Part shown: positions 57,901-64,000 of the stretch, piece after piece
Layout: every line of letters starts with the position of its first letter
Position numbering within the stretch: the stretch's first letter is position 1
Source: Tenebrio molitor
Taxonomy: Eukaryota; Arthropoda; Insecta; Coleoptera; Tenebrionidae
DNA: 64,000 nucleotides
NCBI RefSeq assembly: GCF_963966145.1
Contig: NC_091053.1
Span: 16,678,001-16,742,000, forward strand
Reading direction: 5' to 3'
Position numbers and translations under genes: made by a program
The notes under the pieces: generated by a model
Databases searched by the model: none
What the model saw: the letters and a program-made list of their open reading frames with translations, nothing else
What the model was told of the DNA's origin: nothing

Positions 57901-59600
57901 GACGCAAGCAATTGTATTTTAAGAATTGGATGGTTCGCTTTCCACGAAACGCGTCTCGCGGAAAATATTGAACAATCGAGTTGACAAATTGTGCCGATTT
58001 CATGCACAAATTGACATTCGTTTAATTGGGATAAACTTGGCCGGAGAAATCGGAAAGTTTCGATTTCGTGAAACCATAACCTATACGATTTGACAAGGGT
58101 TAGGTTATCGGTGACACCAATACTAAGTAATGAGGTTTCCATCGATTGTCGATAATGCAATTTTTATTGTAACACCTATTCGGATTTATTATTCCATTTT
58201 TAGACGGGTACGTTCCACCATTCTAAATTTAGACATTCCTAATTAAATATTCAAGCAAGAAGTTGATTGTACGTCAATATCGTACAATAACCAATTACGA
58301 GTTAAACGTTCTTACGTGAAACACGAATTTAACACACGTAAATGTGTGATGGACAATCACAAAGTACGATGCGAAGTTAGTCACTCCTCACGGTTGCCAA
58401 CCTTACTGTTTACAAAAAATTGGCAAATACCGGAAGACATCTGTTTTTTATCCGTTGGCACCCACCAGATTTCTTCTTTATCGCACATCTCTCAACATTC
58501 TGGTCTAAGTCTAGACACTTATTTTATTAGCGGTGAACTCGTACAAACAAAAACCAGGAGAAATTCTCGTGAAAATCTGATTTGTCAAAGCTCCAATCGT
58601 TGCGAAAATTTACGAGGACACGTTTTATGCGGCCAACACGAATCCATAAAAGAAACCTCAAGAAAAAATCGTTTTATCGTAAAACAAAATATGTACATAT
58701 ACGGGTTGACATAACCTTACTTACTGAATAACACAGTGTACTGTTTGAGACACGTAATTTTACCGTTCCACTTATCGAATAATCGTCATTTATTATTTAT
58801 TATAATCACAGTTTTACATCACTTAACCGTTTTTGTAAACGTCAACAAAAAGTCAATGTTACCAATCGTACAAAAAATATAATTACACTGTTTACGGTTT
58901 TTACTGAAGTAGAAACACTTCAGATTTTTCTTGTTTCTACATTATTACATAGAAAATGACATAATGTCAAGATAACATAACTACAAATCTTTGAAGATAA
59001 TGTAACAGTAATCTATTGACAGGAGTCTTCAAAGCGCAGTTGGCAGAACTTATCAAATGACGCTACTTTTCTGTGATTGTCATTACCTTTGAATTTATGG
59101 AAAACGTAAGTTTCCTCAGACTAATGGACTCATTTCTATTAAAACATTTCGTTTTTAGCTTGTACGTACATATTTACCGTTACACAACCACATGCTGACA
59201 CGTTACCGAACGAATAAGGTTAGGTTAACCTCCCACTTTTTTCCTTCGATAAAATGGATTATCTCTCGATTTTTTTACTGACAGTTACGTGAACAGTTTT
59301 GTAGCAATTCGGTGCCGAACATCACACCCGAATAGTACTGAAGAATCAAACGAATCGTAAAACCAACGGGGCAACTGTTTTCCATTTTTCAGAAGTGCCA
59401 ACTTGACGAATCGACAGAAATCAATCTCACCTTTAAAAAAAAATCCAGATAGCCGTGAGTCCCTTCGATGAATATTCCATTCAATCCTGAAACAGAAAGA
59501 CAAAGTGAGTCGAGAATCCAACGTTAACGAGAAAATGTTTAGTCAATTCCAACACACATGTCTTTGCTTAGTCCTTCCGATTTGGACTGTCAATATTGAA
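54972..59600. other. T-rich then CpG-rich unique DNA, no firm gene
   Basis: 55737-56324 is open on the plus strand for 195 codons, but the same DNA is open in other frames on both strands, and the frame runs through a (GT)n microsatellite at 56158-56177. 57230-57577 behaves alike. No domain is recognised. The island could be the promoter region of a host gene. Confidence 0.35.
56158..56177. repeat. (GT)n microsatellite
   Basis: About ten GT units in a row within the CpG-rich island. Confidence 0.95.
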
Positions 59601-59616
59601 GTTTTCAGGTGTGAAC

Positions 59617-59992
59617 AAACGAAGAGCAAAAACGATTTCGCGAGATCGTCGACAAGGCCGACGATTTCACAACGGCAGCGACTCCCTCCCCTCCATCAGA
59701 TGCACCGCTTATCCTCTCCTTCCTTCCTCCCGCCGCTGTGGCGGCCGTTGCGGGCATCATCGCGGTGGCCTTGACGGAACTTGCACAGCCTACTGACATT
59801 TACTCGCCTCGCTGTGATCTACTCCGTGGAACAGATCTGTCGAGCGGTTCGCATCTGTCAGGGTGCGACTTTTCGCACGTCTGGATCGTGTGCCGCTCCA
59901 CCGCGCGCTGTTCCCTTCCAGGACCGCACCCTGTTCGGCCCTGTTTCTTGGGATATTGGAAAAACGACGAGTTTAAAATAATTTGTCGGTGA
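59617..59992 (+). CDS. Candidate exon-like frame with hydrophobic segment, unknown
   Basis: From the codon after TGA at 59614 the frame is open for about 125 codons. It starts TNEEQKRFREIVDKADDF, with codons such as CGC GAG ATC GTC GAC AAG GCC GAC that are typical of GC-ending coding sequence. It continues through a membrane-like run (LPPAAVAAVAGIIAVALTEL) to a stop at 59992. An acceptor-like TTTTCAG ends at 59609, but the frame meets a stop just after it. Other frames on both strands are also open for 60-90 codons. If real it is an exon of an unknown host gene. Confidence 0.28.
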
Positions 59993-61063
59993 TAAATCGT
60001 AGACGGCCGATGTGGGTCACGCCGTATCGATTCGGTCCGCGTTCTGGGCGAGTTTTTTTGGCGGGAAACGAGATTTCTGTACTGCAGTCTAAAGTCTCGG
60101 TTTTGCTCTGTAGTAAAACTAATTTTAGACGGTGGTGGCCGCGCCTGATAGGTCCCCATTCATGAGCAAGTGAACATGGAACTCGTGCGCTATTTTCATT
60201 AATTGCGAGGAGCGGATCAGTCGATGCGATCGTATTTTGCCGGTGAAAATCTGGCACGAGTGGGAGCGTCTCGATTATTTTACGGTTGGGCGTAAGTGGG
60301 GCGCACCGTGTTTTTCTTTCGTTTCGTTCGCCGCTCCGTTTGTAATTTGCTTAATCGACGTTTAACAGCAGCCGTAAAGTGTACGAAACGGTCCACGTGG
60401 ATTTAACTCGATTCAGACTTGTTTATTATTACATTAGGAACAAATCTTGGCGAGTTTGTGGCAAAATGCAACAGTAAGACTTCTAATGAATCTTAATTCA
60501 CTAACAGAGTCATTTCCGTTACGACGAAGGAAGCCATTCCGCTCTCGCCGGTGTCGGATTAATAGAACACATGGAACTAAACCCTTCATCTACAAATCAG
60601 AAATGGTTTAAACCGCTACGGTAGACTTTAACGTTCGTTTGAATACGTCGGACTACATAAATATTTGTTTGCAAATTATTTTTTGCTCTCCACTTCAGAA
60701 TCACATTTATTTAGTTTGATCGATGCTGAATATTTAATTGTCAATTTGTTAAAATGTACGCATTCTTAGAATAATTAGAATAATACGTAAAGGGACGGAC
60801 AGGAAAATAATTCCAGCTGTATCACTTCGTGATTTATTACGCCAAGTCGAGAGATGAAATATAAAATTTCATAATAATTCAATTTTTCTTTTGTCACTTC
60901 AAGTGCCATATCTCGCTTATTATCAGACGTTGAACTTGAATGTAAAGCTTGAATCGTAGATTCGTCTCTTTCCTTAAACACTTGGGAAATGAATAATTCA
61001 GAATGTGTAAATGCAAAAATGAGAAATTAATGTCGACTCATAGTAAAGTGAAAAATTTTAGTA
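59993..61063. other. CpG-rich then AT-rich unique DNA
   Basis: No supported gene. A pair of overlapping frames (59983-60165 plus, 59973-60257 minus) is probably chance. Confidence 0.4.
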
Positions 61064-61307
61064 TCTGAAATCCTGGGCTGAGTAGGCGTTGGAAAAATTA
61101 AACGGTTTAGAACAGTGTAATGTTTGAATTTCCCGCCGTTTGACACGAATGACATTTGCTTCGAGAATAGGAATCGTTAAGTTATTATAAAACATTGAGA
61201 GATTTTTTTTAGCTGTCAACATGCTCCAATTAATCTACGCTTTAAAAAACACAATAATTGACGGTTTCCAACGCCTCCCCAGCCCAGGATTTGATTTGAA
61301 CGCGCGA
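61064..61307. mobile_element. MITE of the GTAGGCGTTG type, 244 bp
   Basis: CCTGGGCTGAGTAGGCGTTG at 61072-61091 faces CAACGCCTCCCCAGCCCAGG at 61269-61288. The right end continues to TTTGAACGCGCGA before TA, which is the inverse of the left end of the copy at 38528. The left tip is shortened (TCTGAAA after TA at 61062-61063). Confidence 0.82.
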
Positions 61308-62344
61308 TATATTCAGTGTCATATCATGCTTAAAAGTGACTTCACGAAGGTCTCAGGTGAACGTCATGAAGGATTCGAGCTTCAGTGGGTGATAACAAGA
61401 TCCAGAAAATAAGCTTCAAGCTCCCTGATAGTTTTCTCGAAAGTTGATGTATCTCGTTTCGCATATTATTGGTTATAGAAAATACAATTTACAAAGCCGA
61501 CTATGCAAATTACACAAAGGCCACAAAGTCTTTAAACTTCAACAATTACAAATTGTCTATAAAAGAACGTATGTATATCAAGAGTCCTTTGGAATTCGAA
61601 TATAGTTGATTTTTTCCGGTCTGTAGCAAATTGTGGTATCAAACGCAAACAGAAAAATAGAGGTTATGTGAGTCCATTAATGACAGGTTTTTAATAGACA
61701 CTGCTGTATGATGAAACGTAATTAGAGTATTAAAAAAAACTGAGAAAATGCCAAGAAAAACAACTGAGACGTCGAACTCATAACTGACGCTAAGATTTAA
61801 TAATTTGACATTTGACTGTTGACATTAGATTTGACGGCTTCAACAAAATAGAGCTGGCAACATTGTACACTTGACCTAGGGTAAAAAATCTCATCATATA
61901 AAAATTGAGGTTATGTAGATATGTATTAGTAGTCTTCATTTGAGAGTTTAATAAATGTCACTCACTTTGCGAGACATATTAAATGCGAGTTTGCGTACTT
62001 TCAATGTCATTAAAAATGAGAGCCGTTGGCTGGTGTAGCCAATAGATATCATTAAATTCCCTAAATGTAGTAAAATTTTATTATTGCAAACATACATCAA
62101 CATGTCGTGGTTCTTTGATAAAAAAAAAAACAACAGATAACAGACACTTGGTATTATGTACAATTCAGTTTCTAAATGCATGAGGGTTGGCCATGACTTT
62201 GTTAAGAGTATCCACTCTGTATAAACTATGACAGTATAAAAAGTCATTTTGGAGTGAAAACGTCGGTGTGAAAGCACAAACAACAATTATTATAGATTCG
62301 AATTTTATAAAATAAAATGTTTTCATTTTCTGAAGAATCATATA
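61308..62344. other. AT-rich DNA, no supported gene
   Basis: A minus frame of 112 codons at 61948-62286 has no recognised motif. Confidence 0.4.
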
Positions 62345-62845
62345 CATAATTATATTTTTTAACGTCCGTCAAAAAAAAGTGCAAGTTTTTTCATTCGTTT
62401 GCGTTCATAAAATATGTGATTTTTGAATCGGTCAAGAAGCGTTAAAAAGTGCCATAGCGGTTCATTTTTGCACGCATTTTGCGTTAAAAAAGGTGCCGTA
62501 GCGTGTCATTTTTTAACGCAATTATAAAATTGTTCATTCATAATTAGTAGCTTTTTTAACGAGTTCGTATGTAAATTAGGATTTTTTTGGCATGAGTGGG
62601 CCAATTTAAAACGCGAGTAAAACGAGTGTTTTAAAGGTCCAGGGGTTCACACAGGAGAAAATTTTCAAATTTTGAGTGTCGAAAAAATTGTTATCTATAC
62701 TTACGGGCGCCAAAAAAAATGTGTATGCAGCTCGTTAGTAAAGTATCTTTTTTTTACTCGGCGGATTTGCGCACTCGCAGCGCTCGTGCAGCAAATTTTC
62801 CTTCTCGTAAAAAAAAGTATTACTTTACTCACTTGTTGCATAAAT
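62345..62845. repeat. 500-bp hairpin repeat, inverted copy of 45490-46020
   Basis: Starts near AACGTCCGTCAAAAAAAAGT, passes through AAAACGCGAGTAAAACGAGT, and ends near TTGCATAAATAACTATTTAT. AGGAGAAAATTTTCAAATTT is shared in modified form with 33690-33715. Confidence 0.8.
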
Positions 62846-62979
62846 AACTATTTATAGACATCCTGTTACCATATCAGCATTCTTTATTTACTCTAGAACC
62901 CTATGATAAATCGTAGTGAGCCACGAACGAAACAAAGTAATCCTTTAATAATGTTTTTATCGATGCTGTAAGAATTATC

Positions 62980-63830
62980 GTGAATTCTTTTTCAGATTGT
63001 AATCGTGAGTCAAAAAAAATTTATGATAAAATATTACATCAGACAAAAAAAATATGTTCATTTCACTTCGGAGAAGTTTCTCAAGTTCAAGTTCGTGAAG
63101 CCATAAATAGTTCCAGAAACACCAATTGTAAAGACATTAACAGCATAAATACAAATTTTGTTAAGCTAGTCCTAATGTTTTAATTTCACTTTTACGTAAT
63201 TCATGAATTATGTACTGCATCCAATTGTGCACTTTTTCAGATCGTTTAAAACCTGCACTTGCTTTTCTCGACCACATTATCGAAAGCTTTAAAACTGGAC
63301 ATTATTACTTGGCGTCCTTCTTACATCCAAGTATGGTATCGGACTGTATTTCTCATCAAATACTACTGGACAAACTTATTCGATAAAACTTTCAATCCGA
63401 TACCACTAAATTTATTACTTCCCATTTGCCCAACAACTATCATAACGTTAGTGTTGATCGTATTTGCTCAAATGATGAGCGCTTTAATCAAGACGTACCT
63501 CAAAGATAAATTTTAAGACCTATTTTATTCGAGTTTGCATTAACGATTGTATTTTCCTCTCGCTGATGTGGTTCTTCGCACTGATGACACAACAATAGAG
63601 TAAAAATAAAATCCTGTAGGAATATGTATTTACAAACTGCTCCAATTTTAATTTGGCTAAAGCACAAAAATGGTTCTTGGCTAACGAGTTGTGTCTCAAC
63701 AAGGACAAATACACAAATACCCTGGTTCACGTCGAAACAAGACGAAATAAGAAATCAACAGAAGTGCAAAATGTTTGCACTTACTGTAGATCGTCGTAGA
63801 TTCGACCAAACATGGTAGTGTAATGGGAGC
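62980..63830 (+). pseudogene. Non-LTR reverse transcriptase (Jockey-like), decayed
   Basis: Conserved blocks occur in family order. CSFHFGEVSQVQVREAINSS lies near 63057-63116. FLDHIIESFKTGHYYLASFL and SDCISHQILLDKL lie at 63265-63350, where the usual FLDxSKAFD catalytic motif has decayed to FLHPSMVSD. VPQR and LRPILF at 63498-63528 correspond to GVPQGSxLGPxLF with a stop inside. LADVVLRTDDTTIE after a frameshift holds the YADD-type Asp pair. KAQKWFLANELCLNKDKYT follows near 63660-63716. Several stops and shifts make it non-functional. Sequence between the first and second block is deleted. Confidence 0.85.
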
Positions 63831-63849
63831 TAAAATTTCCAATTTTTTG

Positions 63850-63978
63850 ATTTGGCAATTGGTAACACTGCAACTGTACATGTTTTGTTGATTTATTTGA
63901 CAGATCCCAGTTGTACCATTTAAAAATAAAATTCAAAATTACCAACTCAAACAGTCCTTCTTGATCGATCACTCTGTA
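63850..63978. mobile_element. Terminal fragment of the ACTGTTTGAGTTGG family
   Basis: Reads AACTCAAACAGTCCTTCTTG and then ATCGATCACTCTG followed by TA, a Tc1/mariner-like right end similar to those at 47636 and 53580. Upstream AGTTGTACCATTTAAAAATA matches copies near 14990, 28360 and 36820 in inverted orientation. Confidence 0.7.
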
Positions 63979-64000
63979 TATTCATTTCATAACTAACCTG

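Noticed and set aside
1..64000. CRISPR array, prokaryotic operons, rRNA genes
   Set aside because: No regularly spaced short repeats, no ribosome-binding-site-led gene series and no rRNA-like sequence; all evidence is eukaryotic.

Overview
The window is eukaryotic nuclear DNA, almost certainly from an insect: introns have GT/AG borders, coding frames are short and scattered, AT-rich and CpG-rich blocks alternate, and the region is crowded with Tc1/mariner-type elements flanked by TA duplications and with decayed non-LTR retrotransposons. A beetle is possible, but the sequence alone does not prove it.

One gene is well supported. A THAP-domain transposase of the P-element/THAP9 family runs from 4242 to 7894 on the plus strand in four coding exons, with an extra non-coding 5' exon. 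All four exons join in phase and give an uninterrupted 894-residue product with a THAP zinc finger, an RNase H-like catalytic core, a GTP-binding-type insertion and a C-terminal conserved block. Two miniature inverted-repeat elements (MITEs) sit in its first coding intron. A 32-36 nt direct repeat carrying a CTCF-like core flanks the gene on both sides.

Most of the rest is repeat archaeology. Eleven elements have recognisable termini and TA target duplications (4559, 12470, 15765, 19572, 21935, 37249, 37339, 47636, 49895, 50195, 53580). They include seven copies of one palindromic family, three composite 'arm-centre-arm' elements (one inserted in another), and two decayed mariner-like elements that keep only the DNA-binding part of their transposases (44148-44578 plus strand; 54092-54463 minus strand). 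Reverse-transcriptase fragments lie at 21849-22690, 43740-43990, 45300-45470, 46235-49890 and 62980-63830.

Between these lie GC-richer, mostly unique islands (1-3.4 kb, 9.5-11.7 kb, 16.6-18.5 kb, 23.4-24.4 kb, 27.4-31.5 kb, 34-35 kb, 39.7-40.8 kb, 48.3-49.7 kb, 51.5-52.7 kb, 55.7-60.7 kb) that look like intergenic or intronic host DNA. A few exon-like stretches are present there (minus 9942-10025; minus 31109-31225; plus 59617-59992), but no complete host gene could be built, so they are listed at low confidence. No rRNA, tRNA, CRISPR array or bacterial-type feature was seen.
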